A stretch of 64,000 bases of DNA from Branchiostoma floridae (GCF_000003815.2 NC_049983.1:13225855-13289854); one strand, 5' to 3'. Positions 9,615 to 21,207 are shown, numbered from the stretch's first letter. Made by a program: numbers and translations. Notes: generated by a model from the letters alone, not told the origin.

Positions 9615-10794
9615 CTGTATCAGACCTGGCGTCCCAGTCCAATCTCTCAGAGTCTGTCTAGATCCCCTAAGTCAAATAGTCCAGTCCTACCTTCCAGAAC
9701 CCTTTCGACACTTCAGCTGTACAATGTCATCAACCTCTCTTCTTATCTATTTTTTTGGGGGATAGCCCTTTTAATAGCTTTGAACGATCTGACAAAACAC
9801 CGCCCTCCCCCCAACCCATTGAACACAAACCGCACTGCAAAACACTACGTAAGATCACGAGCAATATGAACGCACTACATAGATGGAGTTTAAGTTCCTA
9901 GTATTTCCAACGTACTTACTGTCAAAGATATAACGGAGAACCGAAGAAAGGGTTACACGTAGGACTTACCGGGATTTCCAACTTCGAAGTTCGGAAAGCA
10001 AGACCAGGCAAGTTGGCAAGTTACAACTTGAGAGGAAGGTTCTATGTAATTATAGGGGGTGCTTTTTGTACTATTGGGGTTTGACATGGCTATCTCCAGG
10101 TGACAAGTCTGTTTCAGTATAATGTACCACGAATTTATTTCTATCAATACTATACTTTGCAACATCTCTAAAGTTTCAGATTAGAGTACCTTTTTTCAGC
10201 TAATTTCTCGCTGACCTCCTATACGGCTATGGTACAGTCTACCCTACTTTCTGAGAAATGTATGACGCGTGGGTGTCAGATGTCGCCTGGTCATGTTGCG
10301 CGAAGATGGCAACAGGAAATAAAATCCCATAGGAATACACCGGAAAACGCCGTATTTGGGCATAAAAAGCGTCACAAAAGTTCAGTGAAAACCTTGGCCT
10401 AGCCTCCCTAACCGGCGTCTCTGATCTGGGGGCCTTGGCGAAAGTTTTACACCGGTGTACTCAGCCCGGATGAGTCCTTACGGTATGTCCAATAAAAAAC
10501 GGTATAGTAAATTTAAAGCCGCGATGCGTTATATCAGCCTAAAAAATGGTTCCCCGTTCTTGGAAGGGGTTAATAAATCACGAGGAACTATTTTTGAAAG
10601 CTGGACCGCATTTAGAAGTCATGTATAAATTACGCCTGAAAGTTGACCAATTTTCAGGGTTTTAGCGGTGCGTTTCGCTCACAGTGTGACCTAAGTCGGT
10701 GATATGACAGTCACTTTAACACATTTAATGGATTACTGCACTCTTGAGGTTGTTTTTACATATCATACTACAATGTAGAGGCTTTTCGTTATGA
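9615..10794. other. intergenic, no gene supported
   Basis: Mixed-composition sequence without convincing coding potential. Apart from the possible Kelch 5' UTR exon, nothing was identified. Confidence 0.4.
9971..10070 (-). other. possible 5' UTR exon of the Kelch gene
   Basis: On the minus strand a strong GTAAGT donor begins at 9970 and would splice to the acceptor at 9130, just before the Kelch start codon. The upstream limit is a guess. Only splice-site quality supports this. Confidence 0.35.
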
Positions 10795-11085
10795 GGTAGG
10801 TTTATACGGAATACGGATAGACCAGTGCCATACTACAGACCCTACAGGTGTGTAAAAAAAGTGACAGTCTGTGCCAATGTCGAAGCTTTCCCGGCTATCA
10901 AGGCAAGTTTATACGGATGGAACAGAGACTTTCTACAATAAAGATTAGCACAGTTCTTGTCCTGTCGAGATTTTACGTTACTAAGGGAAGTGTATTCAGA
11001 TACAAATGTGCCATACTACAGGTGTGTCAAAAAATTGACACAGTTGTGCCAATGCCGAAGATTTGCGTAGGTCTACTACGTAATA
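10795..11085 (+). repeat. satellite units, forward orientation (first block)
   Basis: One partial and one nearly full unit of an approximately 184-bp repeat. Landmarks in order are GTTTATACGGAT, CAGAGACTTTCTAC, CTTGTCCTGTCGAGATTTTACG, GTGCCATACTACAGGTGTG and TTGTGCCAATGCCGAAGA. Confidence 0.8.
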
Positions 11086-11789
11086 TTTGAACAAAACAAA
11101 AAGTAGCTTTTCCTACTTTTTCTTTACATTGTTAGTTCAATCAACCCTATAGCATTTCATACAAATATTTTGGGAGAGACGATGCGACATCATTGCACCA
11201 AATAAGCATGTGTAAAAATTGTGATCTTCCAACAAACAGATGGGTTCAGGCCTGGTCACTGTCTGGCTGGTGTTCCTTATCAGCCTGGCTTCCCAGTGGG
11301 GGGCCAGTTGACAGTTTCCTTTGAGTACAGTAGGTTAGTTTTCTGTACAAGGTTTCTTGCAGTTTTGAAGGGAATATGACCTCAGCTTGTTGATACCCTA
11401 CAAAATAGACTTATTTGATATAGTTCATGATATATTGACAGTTCATGATTATATGCTATTTTAGAATGATTAGAAATGGGTGTACACTGTTTCCAAAGAA
11501 GAAGATCTCCATTGTGTTGTTTATCTCCAGTCTGCCATGTGCTAACTGATTGCCCCACCCCGGGGGACCTACCGGGTGGCAAGCTGTTGTACAAACAGTA
11601 GGGTCTAACTAGGGAGGTCAACAGGTTACAGTGGGCCTAGAGCAGAATGTTTTGTAGGCTAATCCTTTACGTTGCAAACGTGAAAAAATGACACAAAAGT
11701 GTCAAAAACTGTCAAAAAGTGTAATTCTGAAATTTCTTAGTTCTAAAATATTCCAAATTTGAGCGTAAAAAACTACGTAGTAGACCTTT

Positions 11790-12115
11790 AAGAGAGGTTT
11801 GTATGGATCAAACAGAGACTTTCTACATGTGTATCATATAGAATGAAACTGTTCTTGTCCTGTCGGGATTTTACGTCTTTGAGGGAGGTTTATTCAAATA
11901 GAACAGTGCCACATACAGGTGTATCAAATATTTGACAGAGTTGTGCCAATGCCGAACATTTGCGTTCTGAAGGGAGGTTTATACGTAGTACGGATGAAAC
12001 AGAAACTTTCTACATGTGTAGCATATAGAATGACACTGTTCTTGTCCTGTTGAGATGTTACGTTATTAAGGGAGTTTTATTCGGATAGAACAGTGCCATG
12101 CCACAGGTGTGTAAA
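11790..12115 (+). repeat. satellite units, forward orientation (second block)
   Basis: About two further units of the same family, in the same orientation as 10795-11085. The array reaches the landmark CAGGTGTGTAAA at about 12115, where the orientation flips. Confidence 0.85.
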
Positions 12116-12785
12116 CCTCCCTCAATAACGTAAAATCTCAACAGGACAAGAACAGTGTCATTCTATATGATACACATATGTAGAAAGTCTCTGTTTCATC
12201 CGTACAAACCTCTCTTAAGAATGGAAATCTTCGCCATTGGCGCGACTGTGTCAACTTGTTTTGACACAGCTGTAGTATGGCACTGTTCTATCCGCATAAA
12301 CCTCCCTCAATAACGTAAAATCTCGACAGGATAAGAACAGTGTAATACTATATGATACACATGTAGAAAGTTGCTGTTCCATCCGTATAAACCTCCCTTC
12401 AGAACGCAAATCTTCGGCATTGGCGCAACTGTGTCAATTTGTTTTGACACAGCTGTAGTATGGCACTGTTCTATCCGCATAAACCTCCCTCAATAACGTA
12501 AAATCTCGACAGGAAAATAACAGTGTAATACTATATGATACACATGTAGAAAGTTGCTGTTCCATTCGTATAAATCTCCCTTCAGAACGCAAATCTTAAG
12601 CATTGGGGCAACTGTGTCAATTTTTTTTGACACACCTGTAGAATGGCACTGTTCTATCCGAATAAACCTCCCTTAATAACGTAAAATCCCGGCAGGACAA
12701 GAACAGTGTCATTCTATATGATACACATGTGAATAGTCTCTGTTTCATCCGTACAAACCTCTCTTAAGAACGTACATCTTTGGCA
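12116..12785 (-). repeat. satellite units, reverse orientation (about 3.6 copies)
   Basis: The landmark CCTCCCTCAATAACG recurs at 12116, 12301, 12484 and (as CCTCCCTTAATAACG) 12667, giving periods of 185, 183 and 183 bp. Units are inverted relative to the blocks on the left, so the two arms could pair as a hairpin several hundred bp long. Confidence 0.9.
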
Positions 12786-13920
12786 GTAAGACCTTTCATC
12801 CACTGTTAGTAGTACACAACAAGAGTTTGGGCACACAAATGACAGTGAGAGTAGCCCAAAAAGGCAGTACCGTAACGGCAGGGATGTAATTTACATATAT
12901 TTACATAATTAACTATCTTACTAGCAGTTTTACTTTCAAAGTAAAAAAAAAAAAACTTTTGATGCAAATAACATGTACACCTTTCCAGGAAAAGTTATAT
13001 TCAGATTTTGGCTCAATGTGCAATTTGGGAGCAAAAATGTCGTTTGTGGCTGTTTTGAAAGCAGAAAAAGTAACTAAGACATAACATTTTACATGGAAAA
13101 TAGATCTATTGTATACTAGGAAAAGGTGTAGGCAATGGCAAAGACTTCTAGATTTAAAAGAATGACCACATGTAATGTGCCATATTTCACAAATGTGCAT
13201 ATTATGGGCACTACTGGTGTCAAATTTGAAATCTATCTTAGCTATCCTTCAAGAAACCTCATCTTGGATTGTCAAACTTAAATGTTTTAAGTTGCATTAT
13301 TTTCACATAACCACAAAATACAATAAGAACGGACTACAAATACCCATAGGAATGTATTTAGTAAAGACTACAAAGTAGTGGCAAAATTCGAGTGATAATA
13401 ACCTATTGTACCATTTCGCTTATGACATGGGCTGCCATCTTGGATTTTGACCAATTACGTCATCAAATTAGCATAGATTAAGAATATTTAATCATGAATG
13501 CTACATGATATTTTATAAGATGTTAATGCTATTAGAAACAAGAGTGTTTACCAAGAAAACCATGAAACCTTAATGTTTACGCCGAAATCAGAGAATTTTG
13601 TAAACTATGCCTGTCAGCAACCTGTTGCCATGGCAACACAAAATATCATAAACTTATTTTATTATCTTAGACTTGTTGCGAAGTAAATTTAAGGAGAAGT
13701 CAACAAGTTTGGTAGTCCTAGCTCACGTCGTTCGGCAGTTACATGACGGCAAGTATTCCTATGAATCACCATATGGCTGTTCCCTATTGCATATCAAGCA
13801 AATTAGTTTTTTGGGTGGGATGGGGGGTTAATTTTGAGATACGACTTTACTTTTTGTATCCAAAGTCTTGTTGACAACCAAAAAGTGGGTGTCGAAAAAT
13901 TTTGACATTTATCGACACCC
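12786..13920. other. intergenic, no gene supported
   Basis: AT-rich sequence with scattered short open frames and no recognisable coding region. Confidence 0.4.
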
Positions 13921-14268
13921 CTAGTTCTAACCGGTTCTAACCGGTTCAAACTAGTTCTGACCGGTTCAAACCGGTTCAAACTGATTCTGACCGGTTCTAA
14001 CTGGTTCAAACTGGTTCTAACTGGTTCAAACCGGTTCTGACAGGTTCTAACTAGTTCTGACCGGTTTTAACTGGTTCTAACCAGTTCAAACCGGTCGTAA
14101 CTGGTTCAAACCGGTTCTGACCGGTTCAAACCGGTTTTGACCGGTTCAAACTGGTTCTGACGGTTCAAACCGGTTCTGACTGGTTCAAACCGGTTCTGAC
14201 CGGTTCAAACCGGTTCTGACCAGTTCTAACTGGTTCTGACCGGTTCAAACTGGTCCTGACCGGTTCTT
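13921..14268. repeat. minisatellite of CCGGTTC-based 10-bp units
   Basis: About 34 tandem copies of a roughly 10-bp unit that alternates mostly between CCGGTTCTGA and CCGGTTCAAA, with CTGGTTCTAA variants. It is non-coding and ends about 100 bp before the relic X-module exon. Confidence 0.93.
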
Positions 14269-14374
14269 TGACCGATCAAAGTTTGTTTTGGAGCCAGACT
14301 CATAAACGTTTGTTAAGACAACTACAATATGAAAAAGTTTCCTGATATGTTAGTGAATTCGCTCTCACCTCTAG

Positions 14375-14446
14375 GTCACAGCTGTTTGGGAACTGTCTGA
14401 TCCCAGCCGGCGGAGCTCCGGTCCAGGTGAACGGCGCACTGTTATT
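14375..14446 (+). pseudogene. relic of an X-module exon
   Basis: A good acceptor (CTCACCTCTAG) is followed by sequence matching the X-module exon start. It reads GHSCLGTV and then, after a one-base frame change around 14397, IPAGGAPVQVNGALL. Genes B-D have C-AMGTVIPAGRDV-VNG at this point. Homology stops after about 24 codons and the CRC motif is absent. It is a decayed copy 0.65 kb upstream of gene B. Confidence 0.7.
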
Positions 14447-14976
14447 ATCATGGAAGCACATCTGTGTGGGCAGTAATCATAGTACAATGATCAACCTTCT
14501 TCCAACACTAAGGTATACACGGATCAAATTTTATACGATGGTCATCAGTATTGATTCTGGAGAAGGCGACAGTCGGGCAAGTGCATGTCCTACCCTAATG
14601 TCCGATCGGGTGGCAAGTAAGATTCTTTCTATGAGTGACATTTTGTTATACTTTTTGCAATCATGGAATCAAGCATTGGCCAACACAGAAAAATAGTAGC
14701 AATGATAAAAGAATTCTATTGCTGGAAGTGAAAATCACACACAGAAAAATGTTTCTGTAAATACGGGCAAGACCGCCGCAAGTGAAAAGTTGGTTCTGGG
14801 TAATTAGATTTTTTTTAAGTAGTTGCCCGATAAAACAAGTGAATTTTAGAAAACTTGTCCGGCCCTGACGTCACGTCATCGTACAGATAACACAGCATGC
14901 AAATCTAAACGTTTATTTTGGCAGCTGAAGTGGTGACGTCGCTCTTCCCTCCATATTTACTGTTATCCGATAATAT
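14447..14976. other. spacer upstream of gene B
   Basis: No gene seen. It contains a possible TATA-like CATATTTA near 14951, about 25 bp before the conserved promoter block of gene B. Confidence 0.4.
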
Positions 14977-15011
14977 GTTCACCATCTGCCTAGTTTCACA
15001 CGCCAAACACA
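14977..15011 (+). promoter_or_regulatory. conserved promoter/5' leader block, gene B
   Basis: A 35-bp block containing CCATCTGC, TTTCACA and GCCAAACACA is nearly identical to 21084-21118 upstream of gene D. It lies 85 bp before the ATG here and 90 bp before it in gene D. Conservation between paralogues in otherwise diverged flanks suggests a core promoter or transcription-start element; a TATA-like sequence lies 25-35 bp further upstream in both. Confidence 0.6.
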
Positions 15012-15095
15012 GACGTCAATATCTAGGTTTGGCAGATCGCGCACTTCTCAGCTCATCGACACTAGTCCGGCCGTGAAACAAAAAAGTGCCTCAGT

Positions 15096-18000
15096 ATGGT
15101 CCGTGTGTTGATCCTACTGACCGCGGTACTGACCGTTCCTGGTGTGCTCACCATGGAGCATCTTCAGGTCAAGTCCACCTCGCCAGACCCCACCACAACA
15201 CCTTGGACCACGACACCCAGGCCGACCACTACTCCAGCTGGCTGTATGGGCCAGGACGGGCAATTCCACCAGCCCGGCTCTATTTACCACCCTACAGGTA
15301 TGGATCAGAATATGGCTAGACAGACAAATTGACTCTATCTCTGCCTGTCCGAATAAAAATTCATTTCATGTCTTATTGCAAAGAATTGATCATCGCAGTT
15401 TTTTTCTGTTTTTGTCTTAATTTTCTAATTTTGGTGTATTCTTCTGGAGCGTACTCCTAGAATGCAAATTGATCTTACTGATATCCGTATGATCTTTTGT
15501 ATTTGTGCTGGATAAAAAAAGTCGACCATAATTGTTGGATGACTATAAGTCGACTGCGCCTCATTTTTCATTTAAGGAGCATAGTTGAAAGACGTTTGTA
15601 TCGTTCAGGAAGTGAAAGGAACAATCATGGGTTACATGTAATATAACCCATTCTTACAAAGAAGAAATGTCACAGTCGGTGAGCCGAGACGGTGCAATAC
15701 TGTTTAATTATTGTACCACATTTTGTTTTTGTCTAAAAGGTTTCCACTACACCATATGCTCGAGGTCGTAAGTTTTTTGGACGACCTCGCCATCAGATAT
15801 GGCAGTAGGCCAGAGACGCAGAAGGAAAATGTTGTGATACGACATGCGCAAGTCTGGTATATAAACCGAGGTACAGGAGTTGGATAGATTCCCATGTGGG
15901 AACCGCTAGCAAATCTGCCTGCCCGGTGTAAGAGTATGAATAGGCCCGGAAAATAACTAGGGGGTGGGGAGCGACTGTGGGAAGTTTACATGGAAACGTG
16001 CACAGGGAAGGAGCTGGATGATATGAGCAGATTCCAGAAAAAAAGCAGAAAACGACAATGTAAAAATGCGTGACAATGTTACCATGCTTAGTAGCATACC
16101 GTACAGGATACTGTAACGTTAACGTTGTTTTAAACTTTTAATGATACAACAGACATCCTCAAGCTTCCTGACACATACATTATGATATCTCACTCCACCA
16201 CAGGAAACAAGTGCTACACTTGTCGTTGTGACTTCGGTATGATCAACTGGTTTGATTGGTCCAGTACTATCGGCGAGAACTGCTACTATACCGACTGCGC
16301 ATGCCCGCCATGTGTGGATGACGTCATTCCTCCCGACCAGTGCTGCCCAACTTGCCCTAACGGTCAGCAGACGTTTTTGATTGTTTTAAAATGAAAAGTT
16401 TAAATAGACTTTTTGTCGATGATAACCTGGTGTTCTCGTAAAGGGCGTGGGGGATGGGGTTGGCTAGGAGAACTATGTATATGCTCGGTAGACTCGATTA
16501 GACGGCAAACAAACTGTTACAAAGCAAACTTGCTGAACAAATATCAAGATATCAACGTTACTATCACAAACTAACACTGAAATGTACCATGGATTCTACT
16601 ACCATGAGAGCTGGTCAGACGTAAAAAAAAATATGACAAAATATGAAGTGAGATTTCTGTTGTCAATGCTAGGACACAACTGTAACGCGATGGGGACGGT
16701 GATCCCAGTCGGCAGGGATGTCGAAGTGGACGGTTACATCTGTCGCTGTCCGGACACCTCCGGATTCCCGTTCGGGCGTCGCAAGCGGTCTTCCGTCGCT
16801 CGGAGGGGACTTCGGTACTTTTCGCCGGTCTTCGGCGACTGCACTCGATTCTTGGAGGCATCCTGCTATCGTCCGACGACGGTTCCTCCTGCGTATACCA
16901 CAACGGTACCCACAACGATTCCTCGAACAAGACCCACAACTGAACCTATGACAACCATACCGCATGGCGTGTGCGTCACCGACAGTGGAGTATACCATCC
17001 AGGCCAAACTTGGCACCCTTATGGTGAGTTCTCCAAGCAAAGGTTGCCGTTGGGGGCTAGTAGTGGCCGCGATTTTGGTGTCTGACTCCCTCCAAAGTAG
17101 ACGCAAAAATCGCGGCCACTACTCAGACTACTGGCACCTACAACCTCTGCTTGGAAAATACCAAACATGTGCATCCGTGCCTACATCAATGTCCTAGACA
17201 TAATTACGCGGCAGGTAATGGTAGGTAATGTATATAAAGGATGTGAGTGACATTAAACTATCTTTAACTACAACTAACACGAGCCGTGTTCTACAATATC
17301 TATTTTTCCTACTCCTCAGGAGATCCGTGCCACACGTGCACATGTGAGCATAACTCATGGCAGGGTACAGCTCAGGAGGCGTGTTACATCGTCGACTGCG
17401 CATGTCCGTCGTGCGTTGATGACGTCATCGACCCGGGTCAGTGTTGTCCCAGGTGTCCCAATGGTGAGTCGAAGAACGTCGAAAAATTCTTTTAAACTTG
17501 GTGAAAAAGTTTTGATTGAGACTTTAGCTTCGACAGAAGTTATGATTGGTCCATGAGCATTGTCCAGGGAAGTTATTATAGGACATGCTTGATTTGAGTA
17601 AATAACGTCTTTCTCCCCAACCAGTGCTGCTCGACTTCTCCTTGCGGTGAGTAGATGTTGTAATATCTAATGTGTTTTGTAAAGGGAGTGTTGTTACTAC
17701 ATGGATACGGACAAGAAATAAAACGGCTATCGAACAATTAACTTGTAAATGCAAACTGTCACTTTTCATTACAAGGCAACAACTGTAACGCGATGGGGAC
17801 GGTGATCCCAGCGGGTCAAGATGTCGAGGTGAACGGTTACACCTGCCGCTGTCCCGACACCTCCGGATACCCGTTCGGTCGTCGCAAGCGGTCCGTTCGG
17901 AGGGGACTTCGGTACTTTTCGCCGGTCTTCGGCGACTGTAACCAGTTCTTGGAAGCTACCTGCACCCGTCCGACAACGGTTCCTCCTCCCACAACGGTAC

Positions 18001-19007
18001 CGACAACAGTGCCAACAACAGTGCCAACAACAGTGCCAACAATGTGCAGAACTGACAACGGAGTCTACTTTCCAGGCCAGACTTGGAATCCTTATGGTGG
18101 GACATTATTCAACATCTTGCCTTAAGTTTGCAAAAGTTGTATAAGATAATCTGCATCCATTGCTCAATGCTTTCTAGAGACAACGCATTGGGTAATACAT
18201 GGAGCATTGTGATCAGCACGATTAGACTTCAATATTATAGAAAACAAACACGAACAGCAGTGGACATCATTTCGTACTTCATACATGAAGATTGTTGAAG
18301 AATAACAATCTTTTGTTCATGCTCCACAGGAGACCCGTGCCACACATGTACGTGTGAGTTCAACTCGTGGCAGAGTACACCTGAGGAGATGTGTTACATC
18401 GTCGACTGCGCATGTCCATCGTGCGTTGATGACGTCATCGACCCGGGTCAGTGCTGTCCCAGATGTCCGAATGGTGAGTGGACGAAGTACACTTAGTGCG
18501 TAGTCTTCAGAGATATTGTATTTAATTTTTTCATCAATCTAAAGTAGTTTTAAGATGTTCAAATACTTGTATAGTAGTTTAAACCTCTTGCAACTTGCAA
18601 AAGTTTTTGAATACTGATATTTGAACGTCTTAAAACCGAATTCTACTTTAAATCAACATGGAGTTTCGACCATCATAGATGTCAAGTAGTAGTCTAGCTA
18701 GGATATTTTCCTTTTCGAAAGAAGACAAAAAAGGGTCAATCACTGGCTTTTTAAACATTTTCCAGGAGAGAACTGCAACGCGATGGGAACCGTGATCCCG
18801 TTCGGCCGTGAGGTGGAGGTGAACGGGTACATGTGCCGCTGTCCGGACCGCTCAGGCTTTCCGTTCGGCAGGCGCAAGCGGGAGGTTTCCGCTAGGAGGC
18901 GCCGCTATGACTCTCCCATCTTCGGCGACTGCGACCAGTTTCTGGAGGCAACCTGCGACCCCATCACAACTATCCCGACCCCTACAACTTCAGCAAGGCG
19001 TAACTGA
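15096..19007 (+). CDS. gene B: secreted VWC/X-module protein, seven exons, 520 aa
   Basis: Exons: 15096-15297, 16204-16362, 16673-17023, 17320-17463, 17776-18096, 18330-18473, 18766-19007. All introns are phase 1 and the joined frame is 521 codons. Exon 1 encodes a signal peptide (MVRVLILLTAVLTVPGVLT), a Thr/Pro stretch and the first part of a VWC domain. Each VWC domain is split by an intron: the first half ends in a YxPxG motif, the second half has CxxCxC...CxCPxCVDDV...CCPxCPNG. After each VWC comes an X module (CNAMGTVIP-GRDVEVNGY, CRCPD, FGRRKRS, SPVFGDC, FLEATC), then a Thr/Val/Pro linker including TTVP repeats. The order is VWC-X three times. VWC proteins often bind BMP-type ligands or act in matrix; that role is inference. 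A relic exon lies in intron 4 and a MITE abuts the exon 3 donor. Confidence 0.88.
17029..17158. mobile_element. 130-bp MITE inside gene B intron 3, touching the splice donor
   Basis: Same family as 9486-9614: the left end is TTCTCCAAGCAAAGG, the right end is the inverted copy CCTCTGCTTGGAAAA, and inner arms carry AAAATCGCGGCCACTACT and its inverse. The left end begins at intron base 6, so the GTGAGT donor of gene B exon 3 shares its final T with the element. Confidence 0.82.
17541..17646 (+). pseudogene. relic of a VWC second-half exon in gene B intron 4
   Basis: Sequence from TATGATTGGTCCA to CAACCAGTGCTGCTCGACTT aligns with the gene B exon 2 and gene A exons. The tail reads NVFLPNQCCSTSPCG, followed by an intact GTGAGT donor. 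Upstream it carries in-frame stops and has lost most cysteines, so it is a decayed exon between functional exons 4 and 5. Confidence 0.7.
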
Positions 19008-19018
19008 TTAATTTGGCC

Positions 19019-19024
19019 AATAAA
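19019..19024 (+). terminator. polyadenylation signal, gene B
   Basis: AATAAA, in the context AATAAAGGGATAACAC, 11 bp after the TGA stop. Confidence 0.7.
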
Positions 19025-19704
19025 GGGATAACACTTTCGAAAAATTGGATTTCGTTATTTTTTGTTTGGTCCTTACTTAGTTTCCTGTTTGTTATACTAG
19101 TGTCACTTAAATGTGCTGAGCACTTCACAGAAAAAATCTAACAAAATAGTATTCGTCCAAGGATTAGTGAGTTAATAAAGCTCAGCTGACTATATTCATG
19201 CAAAACAAACACCATTCGTGTAATGTCAACCGGTAATGAAACGATTCGTCACAATGAAGTCACCGCAGATGATAAACAACTTGATCATGTTCCTAACAGT
19301 TAAGGTAAGGACCAGTGCAAAGTAGAAATCATAGGTAGTGCTTACTCAAAGTATTCGCTGGCAACTTCACGTGAATGTGGCGTCCTCAATCTTCAACAGA
19401 CAGATGAATCAAACGCAATGCTGATCCTAGATCTAATTATCGTACGGAGCTATTTGACTACCATACCAGATGCCCTAAGATGTGTTGACAAGTTAAGTAA
19501 CTCCTCATTATCTAGGCTAGTAGTTGCTTTCCAATAAAAAGTTCACTGGAGCTTTGCAAAGTAAAATTGTTGAAAAATGTTTCACAGCAGCTAGCGGCTA
19601 AAACTAACAGTTTTGTCCTTTTCTGTCCTGTGAGAAAAGTTAGACCAACAAAGCGCGATCATTTCAGGCAGGGCCGCTCAAGATGTTAGTATCTTCCATC
19701 ACAG
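19025..19704. other. spacer between genes B and C
   Basis: No signal-peptide exon, promoter block or first-half VWC exon for gene C was recognised here. Confidence 0.45.
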
Positions 19705-20393
19705 GACCCTGCATGGTGTGTACATGTGACGGCGATCATTGGTCTGCCCAGGAGAACTGCCGCTGCGCGTGTTGGTGTTATTGCCAACCCTGTGTCGATA
19801 AGGTTCCTAACGGGTGCTGCACAACTTGCCCAAACGGTGAGCATACGTTCGTACTGTGAGAGAATAATATGTGTTTATGGCACTAGGCATTGTATTACAA
19901 TGCCACGTCTTTGTCAGCCCAATATCTATCAACTAATCTATGCCATATGCAGTTAAAAAGATATAAAGCCCGGAAGTTCCACTTCAGTACCATAACAAGC
20001 CGCTAGGGGGCCAAAATTCTCTTCATCAATATCTATCTAACTACATGTGCATACCAAATGTCAACACATTCCACTGAGGTATTCTAGAGTTATACTCTTC
20101 ACGGACACCAACTAACGCCCCAAACGGAATTAATAAATGGTATTACATATACCTGACATGTTCTTAATTATGGGAATAATTCTGCGTCCCTAGGTGCGAA
20201 CTGTAACGCGATGGGGACGGTGATCCCGGCGGGTAGGGACGTCCAGGTGAACGGCCACACCTGCCGTTGTCAACACGACACGGCTTTCCCGGCTCCGCGC
20301 GGCAAGCGGTCGGCCATCGCTGGGAGAGGTTTACCCGCCTATGGCTGCGAACCATTCCTGCAGGCTATCTGTGATCCAATCATAACAGGATAA
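19705..20393 (+). CDS. gene C: VWC/X-module gene, two 3' exons, no visible 5' exon
   Basis: Exon 19705-19836 encodes a VWC second half beginning GPCMVCTCDGDHW and ending CCTTCPNG. It is unusually cysteine-rich (12 Cys, with the run CRCACWCYC). Exon 20194-20393 encodes an X module (ANCNAMGTVIPAGRDVQVNG, CRCQHD) with an altered processing site RGKRS and a shortened tail ending CDPIITG before TAA. Splice sites and phase 1 joins are intact. No start exon is recognisable upstream, so it may be a 5'-truncated duplicate, an alternative 3' end of gene B, or start in an exon I cannot see. The odd total cysteine count fits loss of the first VWC half, which contributes one cysteine in gene B. Confidence 0.6.
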
Positions 20394-20396
20394 CAA

Positions 20397-20402
20397 AATA
20401 AA
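20397..20402 (+). terminator. polyadenylation signal, gene C
   Basis: AATAAA four bases after the TAA stop. Confidence 0.55.
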
Positions 20403-21083
20403 TGGATCAAAGCTGTCCTAGATCCGGCTTTCCTTTTTTTTTTTTGGTTTCCTTGTTTTATGCCAACAGTTTATGTTTGATTTACTACAGTTGCTCAGCA
20501 TCGGAGGCCGAGGCTTAAACCTCACTCATGATCATGCGAGGTACATGTTATAAAGCCACTTCGACGGACTTAAAGCAAAAATTATCACAATTTGTGAAAC
20601 ATAAGTGTTACGACGATAAGCGTCAGACATCATGCACACAGCATGAACGAACATAATCGAAATATCATGTAAAGTTATGATAGTCTAAGGGTCAACTAAA
20701 ATGACGTCTTCGGTCTTCATCCATTTTCTACATGTCTGCTCACCATTTGACTTTTCTGGCTAATGACTTGTACCGACAAAATATGTATCATCAGCGTTAC
20801 CTATTGTTGCTGTACTGATAATACCGACATAGCAACCAGCAAGAATACTCGACAGAAATTTGGTGATGTATTACCAATGAGCTTTTATCAAGCTGATAAA
20901 AGCTCCTTGGTATTGCCTACTAGTATGGTTTCCATGCTTTTTTCTACCATTACGCAAGTCAACACCTCCAAATTGTTATTGGCACAGAGATAAGGAAGTG
21001 TCAAGTTTACTTTGGCAGTTGATTTGCCCTAACGTCGTTCTTCATTTTATGTATATATAATCATGACATTTGTCCAATAGTAC
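20403..21083. other. spacer between genes C and D
   Basis: No gene seen. A TATA-like run TGTATATATAA lies at about 21050-21060, about 25 bp before the conserved promoter block of gene D. Confidence 0.45.
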
Positions 21084-21118
21084 GTTTGCCATCTGCTTAC
21101 TTTCACATGCCAAACACA
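21084..21118 (+). promoter_or_regulatory. conserved promoter/5' leader block, gene D
   Basis: 35-bp match (about 31 of 35 positions) to 14977-15011 upstream of gene B, with CCATCTGC, TTTCACA and GCCAAACACA preserved. A TATA-like TATATATAA precedes it by about 25 bp and the ATG follows 90 bp later. Confidence 0.6.
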
Positions 21119-21207
21119 AATAAAAGACAAATAAGATTTACATGTCTTTGTAGACGCCACATGTTCTACTCAGATCTAGTTCTATTAACTCCTATCAGTA
21201 TACCAGC

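Noticed and set aside
16669..17106. 145-codon minus-strand open frame over gene B exon 3
   Set aside because: Shadow of the GC-rich coding exon; gene B is supported on the plus strand by splice phase and paralogues.
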